A program made the translations under genes and the position numbers. Of a stretch of DNA of 64,000 nt, positions 25,172-33,416 are shown piece after piece (the stretch's first letter is position 1; each line of letters starts with the position of its first letter). The stretch spans positions 124,001-188,000 of the forward strand of contig NZ_PYGE01000008.1 in NCBI RefSeq assembly GCF_003014555.1, given 5' to 3'. The stretch is from Haloactinopolyspora alba (GTDB lineage: Bacteria; Actinomycetota; Actinomycetes; Jiangellales; Jiangellaceae). Below the pieces are notes generated by a model. It was not told where the DNA came from. It saw only the letters and a list, made by a program, of their open reading frames with translations, and did not search any database.

Positions 25172-25846
25172 ATGATCCACACGACCCCCTTCGGCGGCCC
25201 ACCGGCGGGCCAGGAGATACCACCGCCGTCGCATCCGCGTCCGCCCTGGCATCCGTCGCCGCACCAGCCCGAACCCCCGGCGCCCGGCCCGACGGTGCCG
25301 AGCTGGGAGGAAGCCGTGCCGGCGCCGCCCGGGGACGACCTCACCGACCGGCTGCTGCAGCAGCGCATCGTGTACCTCGGCGGGGTTCTCGACACCGCGC
25401 TGGCCAACCGCGGTGCGAGCCAACTGCTCCTGCTCGACCGGCGCGACGACGCCCCGATCGAGCTCCATCTGACCTGCCGCGACAGCGAGCTCGACGCCTC
25501 TCTCGCACTCGCGGACACGGTCGAGACGGTCTCGGCGACGGTGAGCGTGTTCATGCACGGCACGGTCTGCGGGCCGGCCGTCGCGGTCGCGTGCGCCGGA
25601 GACGAACGCGTCGCGCATCACGGCACGACCATCGTGCTCTCGCAGCCGCGCGGCTCGGCCGACGGAACCGCCGACGAGCTCACCGTCCAAGCCCAGCAGC
25701 ACGAACGCCAGTGCGCGCGCCTGCGCGACCTCGTCGCCACCACGACCGGCCGCGCTCCGGACGACGTCGGCGCCGACCTGCGTACCGGCCGCGTGCTCTC
25801 GGCCGAAGAAGCGCAGACCTACGGTCTGGTCGACCGGCTCCGCTGA
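25172..25846 (+). CDS. ClpP-like pseudoprotease
   Basis: A 224-residue protein: a Pro-rich N-terminal extension (1-60) and a ClpP-fold domain beginning QQRIVYLGGVLD (64-74), with the hydrophobic LLLLDRRDDAPIELHL strand-helix unit. Catalytic residues are replaced: the GxAAS serine position is Gly134 (GTVCGPAV), and the histidine of the HQP motif is Ser157 (LSQP). It therefore should not cleave peptides. GGAGG is nine bases before the ATG. It may act as a structural or regulatory ClpP relative. No ATPase or second clpP gene is nearby. Confidence 0.75.
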   Translation: MIHTTPFGGPPAGQEIPPPSHPRPPWHPSPHQPEPPAPGPTVPSWEEAVPAPPGDDLTDRLLQQRIVYLGGVLDTALANRGASQLLLLDRRDDAPIELHLTCRDSELDASLALADTVETVSATVSVFMHGTVCGPAVAVACAGDERVAHHGTTIVLSQPRGSADGTADELTVQAQQHERQCARLRDLVATTTGRAPDDVGADLRTGRVLSAEEAQTYGLVDRLR

Positions 25847-25899
25847 GGACGCCGCCGCCCGGCCCGCGCCCGCGCACGGCATCGGTCACACGAAGCCGG

Positions 25900-26784
25900 T
25901 CACACGATGCGCTTCCAGCGCCACGGCCGCGGCCCGCCATGCCCGCGCAGGCACGCGACGCGCCGTGCGGCCTCGTCCCGCGCGGCGGCCCCGGTGGCGG
26001 CGTGCTGCAGCATGTACGAGCAGGCGCGCAGCTCGCGGATGTCGCGCAGCGTCGCGAACCCGGCCCACTGCGTGACGTCATGGCCGTACGCGATGCAGAA
26101 CGCCTCGTACTCGCGCGCGTCCAACGTGCCGAACGACGTCAGCCGCACTGCCGTGGAGACGAGGTCCCACTCCGGCGGCCCCACCGAGAACCTCTCCAGA
26201 TCCATCAGCCAGGGGGTGCCCTCGTCGTCCACGAGGACGTTCCCCACCCACGCGTCCCCGTGGACGACGCCGTGCGGCAAACCGGCCGGCAGCTCGGCAT
26301 AGCGCCGCTCGAGGTCGTCGAGATACGCGAGCAGCCACGTCCGGTCCGCCGCGGAGATCGTCTCCGCCGAACCCAGCCGATCGCGCACCCGGACGAACGG
26401 CGCCAGCGGCGGCAGCCGGAACTCCTGCGGAGGCTGCAGCCCATGCAGCCTCCGCAGCACGGACGCGACGTGCAGGTGCTCACCGTCGTGGTGGGCGGGT
26501 AGCTCCCGCCAGAAGGTCACGGCGGTGCCGTCGACGTCGACCGGTTGCTCGATGCCGGGCACCACGCGGGCCGCTCGGAGCCCCGAGCGCTCCAGCCAAC
26601 GGGCGACGCGGACCTCGGTGACGGCGGCGGGGGTCTGGCCGGCCCGGCTCACCCGTGCGATCACGCCGCCGGCGAGGCGGTACACGGCGTTCTCCGCCAC
26701 CCGGATCCGCTCCGCACCCCGCACGTCCAGACCGGCGCGACGGCACGCGTGATCGAGGACCTGATCGAGGCCGTGCCGGGTCAC
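25900..26784 (-). CDS. Aminoglycoside phosphotransferase-family kinase
   Basis: A 294-residue APH/choline-kinase-fold protein. The ATP-binding N-lobe contains ENAVYRLAGGVIARVSR; the catalytic loop is HGDAWVGN with Asp177 and Asn182, and LMDLERFSVGPPEWDL carries the metal-binding Asp195. Its GTG overlaps the stop of the XRE/TPR regulator gene (GTGA), so the two are co-translated. Such pairs suggest phosphorylation of a small molecule in a regulated pathway; nothing indicates true antibiotic resistance. The N-terminal lysine of typical APH enzymes is not evident. Confidence 0.8.
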   Translation of the reverse strand: MTRHGLDQVLDHACRRAGLDVRGAERIRVAENAVYRLAGGVIARVSRAGQTPAAVTEVRVARWLERSGLRAARVVPGIEQPVDVDGTAVTFWRELPAHHDGEHLHVASVLRRLHGLQPPQEFRLPPLAPFVRVRDRLGSAETISAADRTWLLAYLDDLERRYAELPAGLPHGVVHGDAWVGNVLVDDEGTPWLMDLERFSVGPPEWDLVSTAVRLTSFGTLDAREYEAFCIAYGHDVTQWAGFATLRDIRELRACSYMLQHAATGAAARDEAARRVACLRGHGGPRPWRWKRIV

Positions 26785-28121
26785 GTCAAGGTGGCGGTGA
26801 GCCGGTGCCGCAGCTCGCCGACCTCGGCGAGGCCGCGATGCCTGCCGGCGTAGTCACGCAGCTCGGCGAGATCCATCGCGGCACGGCGGGAGTGCAGCCG
26901 GCCGGCGTCGTCGACCGCCACCAACCCCACCTGCGCCGCCTCGTGCGGATCGCCGGTGGCCATGGTCAGCGAGGCGAGCTTGGTCTGTGACATCGCTCGC
27001 GAGCGGGCGTACTCGGCGGTGTGCCCGTCGATCGCCGTCTTGAGCCTGTCGGCGGCGTCCGTGCTGTGCCCCTGGATACTCAGGTCGAACAACGCGTGCC
27101 CGGTGTCGCCGGCGTGCTGGGCGGCGTCGTAGTACGACATCCACGGCGGATCGTGGGACGGTTCGGCGTGCCCGAAGGCGTCGTCGGCGGCGCCGACGGC
27201 ACGCAACGTCTCGTCGTAGCGGCCCATCTTCGCCAGTGCCCGGGCACGTGCGGTGTGCAGCATCGCCCGCTCGGAGCCCGTCAGCCGATCGGCACGGACG
27301 AGGGCCAGCTCGGCCCACGTCAGGCCCTCGTCCGGGTTGCCGCGCCAGATCTCCTGCCGCGCCAACGACGACAGCACCTTGGCCCGCAGGTGCCAGCTCT
27401 GTACCTCTTCGGAGCACGCGAGCGCGAACCGGAACGTCTGCCGCGCCTCGTCGTACGCGCAGGCGTCGAACGCCATGTGCGCCGTGGCATGTCCCAGCAG
27501 GCCGACGGCCTCGTGCACCTCGACGCGGACGTCGGCCGAGCTACGCGCGTTGAGCAACTGGGCGAACCAGCGCAGCTGCGCGTACGCGGCCTCGCGCACA
27601 CCCGCACCCCCGTGGCTGTGCCCCCAGCTGACCAGCAGCTCGGCCGCGCCACGGACCTGTTCGACGTCGCCGGAGCCGACCCGCTGGGGTGCGTCGCTGG
27701 AGCGTAGCGGGGAGAGCATCTCCAGCAGCGCCGACGGTGAGGTCAGCGCGCCCACGCCGACGAACGCCGCGCGGAGGAACTCCTGGCGCTTCACGTCCGG
27801 CTCCGTCGCCGCCGTGGCGGCCGGCGGCTTTGCGGCAGCGGCCAGTCGTCGGGTGTTGACGAAACCGATCTCGCGGTCGGAGCCGACGCCCAGCACCGCT
27901 CGCAGTGCTTCGCGATAGGACGACTGCGGCCACCGGATGACGCCGCGCTCGAGCTTGCCGATGTAGTTGTCGTCCAGCTCGTGCACGCGTCCGGTGGACT
28001 CGAGCAGGTGTGCGTTGACCTGATCGGCCAGCTCCTGCCGAGACATCGGCACGCCCGGGACGTCCCGCGACGGCACGTTCTCTCGGGCTGTCCGTAGGTG
28101 ATCGTTCGGTTCGCGCACCAT
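26781..28121 (-). CDS. XRE-type regulator with C-terminal TPR-like helices
   Basis: A 446-residue protein. An N-terminal Cro/CI-like domain (MSRQELADQVNAHL, NYIGKLERGVIRWP; about residues 25-75) is followed by a long alpha-helical region of TPR type (repeated A/L-rich helix pairs such as QTFRFALACSEEVQSWHLRA and GLTWAELALVRAD). This is the architecture of Streptomyces NsdA-like and related actinobacterial regulators of differentiation. It is co-translated with a downstream kinase and divergent from a 57-residue gene. The ATG at 28121 fits the HTH; the region upstream is unusually AT-rich. Confidence 0.82.
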   Translation of the reverse strand: MVREPNDHLRTARENVPSRDVPGVPMSRQELADQVNAHLLESTGRVHELDDNYIGKLERGVIRWPQSSYREALRAVLGVGSDREIGFVNTRRLAAAAKPPAATAATEPDVKRQEFLRAAFVGVGALTSPSALLEMLSPLRSSDAPQRVGSGDVEQVRGAAELLVSWGHSHGGAGVREAAYAQLRWFAQLLNARSSADVRVEVHEAVGLLGHATAHMAFDACAYDEARQTFRFALACSEEVQSWHLRAKVLSSLARQEIWRGNPDEGLTWAELALVRADRLTGSERAMLHTARARALAKMGRYDETLRAVGAADDAFGHAEPSHDPPWMSYYDAAQHAGDTGHALFDLSIQGHSTDAADRLKTAIDGHTAEYARSRAMSQTKLASLTMATGDPHEAAQVGLVAVDDAGRLHSRRAAMDLAELRDYAGRHRGLAEVGELRHRLTATLT

Positions 28122-28322
28122 GTCTCCACATATGCGGGGAAGACCATGGTGACATTGTCGAACTCGTACTGTCAGGAGATGGCCGAAATCCCGAACCATC
28201 CCCCGAATCCTCCCGCCTCACCACCCTGGCGATCACGGGTTTTCGGAGAAATGATCGTTTTACGAGTCATGGCCGGTGGCTTTTCTCCCGATTCGACACC
28301 GTTCATGGATGCCGTGACTTGA

Positions 28323-28364
28323 GGCGGGTTGCCGGTGATACCACCCCGATCCCGGCAACCCGCC
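28323..28364. repeat. 13-bp inverted repeat upstream of a small gene
   Basis: Arms GGCGGGTTGCCGG (28323-28335) and its exact complement (28352-28364), loop 16 bases, 32 bases before the ATG of the 57-residue gene. It could be an operator for the divergent XRE regulator or an attenuator hairpin in the leader. Confidence 0.5.
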
Positions 28365-28396
28365 GAGTTCAACCACGGGGACTTGGGGGTTCACGG

Positions 28397-28570
28397 ATGC
28401 TTCGCCGCGATATCGAGTACGTTCTGACCTGGAACGCAGCGGAGCACAGCTGGGAGGCCCGGCCGATCCGGCGTGACGGCGAGTGGATCATCCGCCTCGA
28501 CCCGGACGCCGATCAGGTCGACGCGCCACCCGGCCTCGTCGACCCGACCGCGACCGGCGACGACTGGTGA
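28397..28570 (+). CDS. Small protein of unknown function, divergent from the XRE/TPR regulator
   Basis: A 57-residue acidic protein (DIEYVLTWNAAEHSWEARPIRR, then GEWIIRLDPDADQV) with no cysteine and no membrane helix. A GGGGG tract about eight bases before the ATG can serve as Shine-Dalgarno sequence. Its position across a 275-base AT-rich gap from an XRE/TPR gene is the usual place for a small gene under that regulator's control. I do not recognise a family. After it, 28571-28735 contains only a cluster of short CATGCA/CACGTG-type palindromes. Confidence 0.55.
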   Translation: MLRRDIEYVLTWNAAEHSWEARPIRRDGEWIIRLDPDADQVDAPPGLVDPTATGDDW

Positions 28571-28735
28571 GCCTGCGACACTTTATGCCGAAATGTCCGA
28601 TTCATTCGGGTGCTCACCACGGTCGAATGCCACCGCCAGCACTCGCTGTTGCACATGCATCCGGATTTTCAGCGTGCGCAGGAATGACGACATGCACATG
28701 CAGAAGGCCGGAGTTCACGTGCAGGCACGTGTGCA

Positions 28736-29107
28736 TCACGCAGCCGGCCCCGGGCCGTCCTCACGACCGGCGAGACCGATCTCGAATGCCGGAACACAGA
28801 CCGAGACGTATTCCGCCCCGCGCTCGCCGGCGACATAGCGGACCCGTTCCCCGGCAGGGGTCCGGACCGCCTCTCCGGCGGCGATCTCCGTGCTCCCGCC
28901 GTCGTGTTCGACCATCAGACTGCCGCTGATCACCAGCGTCACCTCGTCGAACCGTGGCGTCTGAGCCGGCTCGTCCCATCCCGGTGGTGCGCTCATGCGG
29001 GCGACGGAGACGTTCTCGTCGCCGCTCGACGCCCGCCCGACGTACTCGTCGATGATCTTGCCGCCCGGGACGGGCACGCGCTGTGGTGTCGTGATGTGGC
29101 TGATCAT
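28736..29107 (-). CDS. Cupin-domain protein (ethanolamine-utilisation/polyketide-cyclase-like cupin)
   Basis: A 123-residue single cupin: PPGWDEPAQTPRFDEVTLVISG for motif 1 with few histidines, and AAGEAVRTPAGERVRYV for motif 2. The poor set of metal ligands suggests a weak or absent metal site. The ATG is six bases after TACGCT and has no Shine-Dalgarno sequence, so it is probably leaderless. It lies just downstream of deoA, but has its own promoter in between only if deoA ends independently. Function unknown. Confidence 0.7.
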   Translation of the reverse strand: MISHITTPQRVPVPGGKIIDEYVGRASSGDENVSVARMSAPPGWDEPAQTPRFDEVTLVISGSLMVEHDGGSTEIAAGEAVRTPAGERVRYVAGERGAEYVSVCVPAFEIGLAGREDGPGPAA

Positions 29108-29113
29108 GAGCCG

Positions 29114-29119
29114 AGCGTA
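29114..29119 (-). promoter_or_regulatory. -10 box TACGCT, leaderless start of a cupin gene
   Basis: On the minus strand TACGCT, six bases, then ATG at 29107. This gives the cupin its own transcript although deoA ends 54 bases upstream. Confidence 0.45.
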
Positions 29120-29160
29120 GTCGCCGTGGCCCCGTCGATCCGCCGGGCGTGCGCCGGGCG

Positions 29161-30471
29161 TCAGGAGACGCGGTCGACGACCAGCGGGAGCAGATCCGGC
29201 CGCGAGCCCGCGGGAGCAATCACGTACGCGCCGTCCAGAGCGTCGACGGCCCGCTGAATGCGCGCCGGTTCGTCGGTGTGCAGGGTGAGCAACGGCTCCC
29301 CGGAACGCACCACCGCACCGGGTTTGACGTGCATCCGGACCCCGGCCGCTGCCTGCACCGGCTCGTCCTGCCGACCGCGCCCCGCGCCCAGCCGCCATGC
29401 GGCGACCCCCACCTGGTACGCGTCGAGCGAGGCGAGGGTGCCGTCGGCGGGCGCGAGGATTGTGTGGGTCTCACGTGCCCGGGGCAGATCCGCGTCCGGA
29501 TCGCCGCCCTGGCCGGCGATCATGCGACGCCACACGTCCATGGCCGTCCCGTCGCGCAGCGCGTCGGCGGGGTCCTTGGCTCCTCCCTGGCCGCTCACCT
29601 CCAGCATCTCGCGAGCCAGCCGGACGGTGAGCTCGACGACGTCGTCCGGGCCGCCGCCGCCGAGCACCTCGACGGCCTCGGCGACCTCGAGGGCGTTCCC
29701 CGCCGTCAGCCCGAGCGGCGTCGCCATGTTCGTCAGCAGCGCGACCGTCCGCACCCCGGCGTCGGTACCCAGCGCCACCATCGTCTCGGCCAGCTCACGC
29801 GCGGACTCGACGTCCTTCATGAACGCGCCCGACCCCACCTTGACGTCCAGGACGAGAGCCGCCGTACCCTCCGCGATCTTCTTGCTCATGATCGACGACG
29901 CGATCAGCGGAATCGACTCGACGGTTCCGGTGACGTCGCGCAGCGCGTACAACCGCTTGTCGGCGGGCGCCAGGTCGGCCCCGGCGGCGCAGACGACCGC
30001 GCCGGTGTCGCGCAGCACCGACAGCATCTCGTCCGGGGACAGCGACGCCCGCCAGCCGGGGATCGACTCGAGCTTATCGAGGGTCCCTCCGGTGTGCCCG
30101 AGCCCGCGCCCGGACAGTTGCGGCACAGCGGCGCCGCACGCCGCCACCGTCGGCGCCAGCGGCAGCGTGATCTTGTCGCCCACACCGCCGGTGGAGTGTT
30201 TGTCCGTGGTCGGCCGCTGCACGCCCGACCAGTCCATGCGGCGGCCGGTGCCGATCATGGCCTCGGTCCACCGGGCGATCTCGCGCCGCGACATGCCGTT
30301 CAGCAGGATCGCCATGGCCAGAGCGGACATCTGCTCGTCCGCCACGATGCCGCGCGTGTACGCGTCGACCACCCAGTCGATCTGCGCGTCCGGCAGCTCG
30401 GCGTGATCGCGTTTGGCCCGGATGACGTCGACCACGTCGAACGGCTCTGTCCCACTCGCGGCGTCGTTCAT
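29161..30471 (-). CDS. deoA: Thymidine (pyrimidine nucleoside) phosphorylase
   Basis: A 436-residue family-3 glycosyltransferase enzyme that phosphorolyses thymidine/deoxyuridine to base and deoxyribose-1-phosphate. KHSTGGVGDK (phosphate site), the signature SGRGLGHTGGTLDKLESI, ASSIMSKKIAEG and LDVKVGSGAFMK are intact. The ATG at 30471 is chosen over an ATG 12 codons upstream because family members begin close to the FDVVDVIRAKRD helix. It ends the nucleoside uptake and salvage operon, but is separated from cdd by the inverted-repeat-flanked protease gene. Confidence 0.93.
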   Translation of the reverse strand: MNDAASGTEPFDVVDVIRAKRDHAELPDAQIDWVVDAYTRGIVADEQMSALAMAILLNGMSRREIARWTEAMIGTGRRMDWSGVQRPTTDKHSTGGVGDKITLPLAPTVAACGAAVPQLSGRGLGHTGGTLDKLESIPGWRASLSPDEMLSVLRDTGAVVCAAGADLAPADKRLYALRDVTGTVESIPLIASSIMSKKIAEGTAALVLDVKVGSGAFMKDVESARELAETMVALGTDAGVRTVALLTNMATPLGLTAGNALEVAEAVEVLGGGGPDDVVELTVRLAREMLEVSGQGGAKDPADALRDGTAMDVWRRMIAGQGGDPDADLPRARETHTILAPADGTLASLDAYQVGVAAWRLGAGRGRQDEPVQAAAGVRMHVKPGAVVRSGEPLLTLHTDEPARIQRAVDALDGAYVIAPAGSRPDLLPLVVDRVS

Positions 30472-30529
30472 ACGCCGATCATCCCGGATCGTTCTCCACC
30501 CGGCCATGCCGCCCCGCCCACCGCGCCGA

Positions 30530-30588
30530 GAATGATCACGTCCCGCATGGAATTCCCTGCGTCACCACCCCTGCAAGCCTCGTGACGC
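30530..30588. repeat. Left 59-bp inverted repeat (IR-L) of the protease cassette
   Basis: Matches the reverse complement of 31674-31732 at 52 of 59 positions. The core starting ATGGAATTCCCTGCGTCA (30547-30564) is identical over 24 bases. The mismatches are mostly in one five-base patch, 30542-30546. Outer end begins GAATGATCACGT. Confidence 0.85.
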
Positions 30589-30647
30589 ATGCGAACGCCT
30601 CGTGATGCACAAGCCCCAGCCCGGACGGGACGGACGCCGCCTCCGTC

Positions 30648-31616
30648 TCACCCCTCCCCGGCCACGAGCCGCACACCCAGCATGCGCAGCACATCGCCGA
30701 TCGGGTTGCAGTACGTCAGCCCCAGCCCGTCCTCGCCCCCGCGCTCACTGCCCGCGAACAGCAACCCGACCCCCGAGCGACCGGCGACGTCGTACACCAT
30801 CGAGCCGCTGTCACCACCGGCGGAGAACGCGCTGCCACCAATACCGCCGACCTCGATCTGGTTCTCGAAGTCCACGACACCGATCGGGTACTCGACGCCC
30901 ACGTCGTCGACCTCGATGGCGGTCACACGTCCCCGGGTGGTTCCGGTCGTGCGGCCGACCTTCTCCACCTCCAGGTCGTCACGCACGTCCGACCAGCTGT
31001 CGAGCACGCCGCTCGGGTAGGCGGGCTCGATCTCCGAGCCCTCGGCGAGCTCAGCGGTCGCCGCGTCGACGACGTTCGTCCCGTCGGTGCGCAGCTCGAT
31101 GACCTGTGACAGGGTGCCGACACGGTCCGCCGGGTCCGTGCCGCCGTCGGCCGCGCCGGGCTGCGTCACCGCGTCGCCGACCCGTGCCTGTCCGGAGTTC
31201 GCGAGTACGTGGTTGTTCGACAGGATCTGCAGGTCCGTACCGTCGCCGTCGGCGGACGTGACGAACGCGCCGAGCGTGCCGGCCGTGACGTCGACGTGCG
31301 CCACCGACAGGCCGGGCCGAAGCGGTCGCTGTCGACGCTGCAGCTCCGCCGGGTCCCATTGCAGTGCACGGACGATGCCGACGTCACGCACGTCGCACTC
31401 GTCGCCGGCGAGTTCCTGCCCGCGGACGGAGACGAAGTCAGTCAGTTCGGACCGACCGAACGAGCGGACGGCGACACCGTACGTGCCGGATCCGCGGACG
31501 CAGATGCCGACGGCCACGCCTCCGGACACGGTGCGCGGCTCGACCGGGACGGGACGCACCCGCGCTGCCTCCCGACGCAGTTCGGCTTTGATCTCACGTG
31601 CGCTCTCGAGGTGCAT
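30648..31616 (-). CDS. Trypsin-like serine protease without signal peptide
   Basis: A 322-residue S1-fold protein with a likely complete triad: His136 in SNNHVLA, Asp184 in NVVDAATAEL, Ser270 in GGDSGSMVY. The GRTTGTTRGRV strand and the KVGRTTG loop resemble cytoplasmic trypsin-like proteases of the Nal1-like type. There is no signal peptide; a charged helix (1-22) comes first, so it probably acts inside the cell. GGAGGA six bases before the ATG fixes the start. The gene is framed by inverted repeats inside the nucleoside operon and has no evident link to that pathway. Confidence 0.8.
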   Translation of the reverse strand: MHLESAREIKAELRREAARVRPVPVEPRTVSGGVAVGICVRGSGTYGVAVRSFGRSELTDFVSVRGQELAGDECDVRDVGIVRALQWDPAELQRRQRPLRPGLSVAHVDVTAGTLGAFVTSADGDGTDLQILSNNHVLANSGQARVGDAVTQPGAADGGTDPADRVGTLSQVIELRTDGTNVVDAATAELAEGSEIEPAYPSGVLDSWSDVRDDLEVEKVGRTTGTTRGRVTAIEVDDVGVEYPIGVVDFENQIEVGGIGGSAFSAGGDSGSMVYDVAGRSGVGLLFAGSERGGEDGLGLTYCNPIGDVLRMLGVRLVAGEG

Positions 31617-31673
31617 CCGCAGGTCCTCCGTGGGCTGGTCGGTCGTGGGGTGGCCATCACCAGGATTCCCACC

Positions 31674-31732
31674 GCATCACGAGGCTTACACGGGTGGTGA
31701 CGCAGGGAATTCCATGGTCAACGTGATCATTC
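31674..31732. repeat. Right 59-bp inverted repeat (IR-R) of the protease cassette
   Basis: Inverted copy of 30530-30588 (52 of 59). It begins 57 bases upstream of the protease ATG and ends 15 bases before the cdd stop codon, leaving both neighbouring genes intact. Confidence 0.85.
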
Positions 31733-31746
31733 CACGGCGGCGACGG

Positions 31747-32139
31747 TCAGGAGGTGAGATCGTCGGGGCCGAACGCCTGGGGCAGGACCTCGTCCATGGT
31801 GAGCACACCGTGCGGAGTCTCGACCAGCAGCGTCGGCCCGCCGTGTTCCCACAACAGCTGCCGGCAGCGGCCGCACGGCATGACCACCCGGCGCTCGGCG
31901 CCGCCGACACAGGTGAACGCCACGAGCCGCCCACCACCACCGGCCACCAGCGACGACACCAGCCCGCACTCGGCGCACAGCGTCACCCCGTAGGACGCGT
32001 TCTCCACGTTGCAGCCGGTCACCACGCGCCTGTCGTCGACGAGCGCCGCAGCTCCGACCGGGAACGACGAGTACGGAACGTACGCGTGCGCAGCCGCCTC
32101 GGTGGCAGCCGCGCGCAGCGCATCCCAGTCGACGGTCAT
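31747..32139 (-). CDS. cdd: Cytidine deaminase
   Basis: A 130-residue tetrameric-type cytidine deaminase. CNVENASYG binds the sugar, TLCAECG gives the first zinc cysteine and catalytic glutamate, and MPCGRCRQ the two other zinc cysteines. It converts (deoxy)cytidine to (deoxy)uridine for DeoA. Its ATG overlaps the stop of the upstream permease (ATGA), which ties it to nucleoside uptake. The protease cassette follows directly. Confidence 0.94.
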   Translation of the reverse strand: MTVDWDALRAAATEAAAHAYVPYSSFPVGAAALVDDRRVVTGCNVENASYGVTLCAECGLVSSLVAGGGGRLVAFTCVGGAERRVVMPCGRCRQLLWEHGGPTLLVETPHGVLTMDEVLPQAFGPDDLTS

Positions 32140-33416
32140 GACTTCACGTACGGCCGTCCGTCGGCGGCCGGAGCCCGCACCCGGCCCACCAGCCCGGCGA
32201 CCGCGAAGATCGTCAGCACGTAGGGCAGCATCAGCATGAACTCGCCCGGGATGGGCGTGCCGATGATGCCGAGCACGCTCTGCAGGTTGTTCGCAAACCC
32301 GAACAGCAGGGCCGCGCCGAGCGCACCGATGGGGTTCCACCGGCCGAAGATCATCGCCGCCAACGCGATGAACCCCTGTCCTGCTGACATGTCCTGACTG
32401 AACGAACCGACGTTGCCGAGCGTGAAGAACGCACCGCCGAACCCGGCCACCATGCCGCCCAGCAGCACGTTACGGAAACGCGTCCGATTGACGTCGATCC
32501 CCAGGGTGTCGGCCGCCTCGGGGTGCTCGCCGACGGAACGCACCCGCAGCCCCCAGCGGCTGCGGAACAACGACACCTGGATGCCGATCACCGTGATGTA
32601 CATGATGTACACGATGACCGTCTGGTTGAACATGACCGGGCCGAGCACCGGGATCTCACTGAGCAGCGGGATCCGCACGCGAGAAAGCGTGTCCGGGCTG
32701 TTCCATGTCGCGCTCTCGGGAGCCAGCAACTGGCTGTAGAAGAAGTTGGTCACGCCCAGCACCAGGACGTTGAGCACGACGCCGACGATGATCTGGTTGA
32801 CGATGTACTTGATCGCGAACGTGGCCAGGACGAACGCCACCAGCAGACCGGCGACCACCGCGGCCACCAGCCCCGCCACGACGCTCCCGGTCAGGCTGGC
32901 CACCACCGCGGAGAGGAACGCGCCGGCCAGTAGTTGACCCTCGATGGCGATGTTGATGACCCCGGAACGCTCGCAGAGCAGGCCGGACATCGCCCCGAAC
33001 ACCAGCGGCACCGATAGCGCCAGCGCGCCTTGCAGCAAGCTCGTGAGCGAGATCTGCTCGCCGGCGACGGCCCACACCAGGAACGCCAGCACGAACGCGA
33101 CGCCGAACATCACCGTCAACGACAACGGAACCTGTTGCCCGCGCCGCACCAGTGCGATCGCATACACCGCGATGGCCAGGCACAACGCGCTCAAAGCCAA
33201 CGCCACCGGACGGGACGACAGCGCCAGTGGCTCGATCTGCCACGCGTCTGCCGAGGTGGAGACGCGGAACGTGCTGGTGCGGCCGGAGTCGCCGAGCAGT
33301 CCGAAGAACACGAACGCCACCAGGGCGAACACCACGAGCACGATCGGTGTCTTCCACCCGGGGCGAACCACGGTCTGCCGGCTCTCGTCCGGCGCGGCCT
33401 GGACTGTCTGGCTCAC
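32136..33416 (-). CDS. ABC transporter permease, BMP/nucleoside family (second permease)
   Basis: A 426-residue BPD_transp_2-type permease with about ten hydrophobic helices. The core segment SGLLCERSGVINIAIEGQLLAGA with the conserved glutamate and glycine is the signature of purine-nucleoside/BMP permeases, followed by RSVGEHPEAADTLGIDV, the cytoplasmic ATPase-contact loop. The GTG at 33416 overlaps the upstream stop (GTGA) and is preceded by a GGGGTGGGG tract; a GTG three codons earlier is also possible. It forms the heterodimeric channel with the other permease. Confidence 0.88.
   Translation of the reverse strand: MSQTVQAAPDESRQTVVRPGWKTPIVLVVFALVAFVFFGLLGDSGRTSTFRVSTSADAWQIEPLALSSRPVALALSALCLAIAVYAIALVRRGQQVPLSLTVMFGVAFVLAFLVWAVAGEQISLTSLLQGALALSVPLVFGAMSGLLCERSGVINIAIEGQLLAGAFLSAVVASLTGSVVAGLVAAVVAGLLVAFVLATFAIKYIVNQIIVGVVLNVLVLGVTNFFYSQLLAPESATWNSPDTLSRVRIPLLSEIPVLGPVMFNQTVIVYIMYITVIGIQVSLFRSRWGLRVRSVGEHPEAADTLGIDVNRTRFRNVLLGGMVAGFGGAFFTLGNVGSFSQDMSAGQGFIALAAMIFGRWNPIGALGAALLFGFANNLQSVLGIIGTPIPGEFMLMLPYVLTIFAVAGLVGRVRAPAADGRPYVKS

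Larger units (their letters stand above)
30530..31732. mobile_element. Putative cassette: single protease gene between inverted repeats
   Basis: A 1.2-kb segment bounded by 59-bp inverted repeats and holding one intact gene on the operon strand. It sits between cdd and deoA, two genes that are normally close neighbours. No transposase or integrase is encoded, so it would be mobilised from elsewhere or be a relic. Just outside the ends, 11-base flanks (CACCGCGCCGA and CACGGCGGCGA) agree at nine positions, a weak hint of a target duplication that could be chance at this GC content. Confidence 0.45.

Noticed and set aside
25900-26784. Aminoglycoside resistance gene
   Set aside because: The fold is APH-like, but the context is a regulator operon and family membership alone does not show antibiotic phosphorylation.
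28147-28322. Small plus-strand frame in the AT-rich gap upstream of the 57-residue gene
   Set aside because: Its start lies close to the divergent regulator start, the peptide is proline-rich without pattern, and no Shine-Dalgarno sequence supports it.
30530-31732. Classical insertion sequence
   Set aside because: The only gene is a protease; no transposase, integrase or clear target duplication is present, so only a cassette or passenger is proposed.
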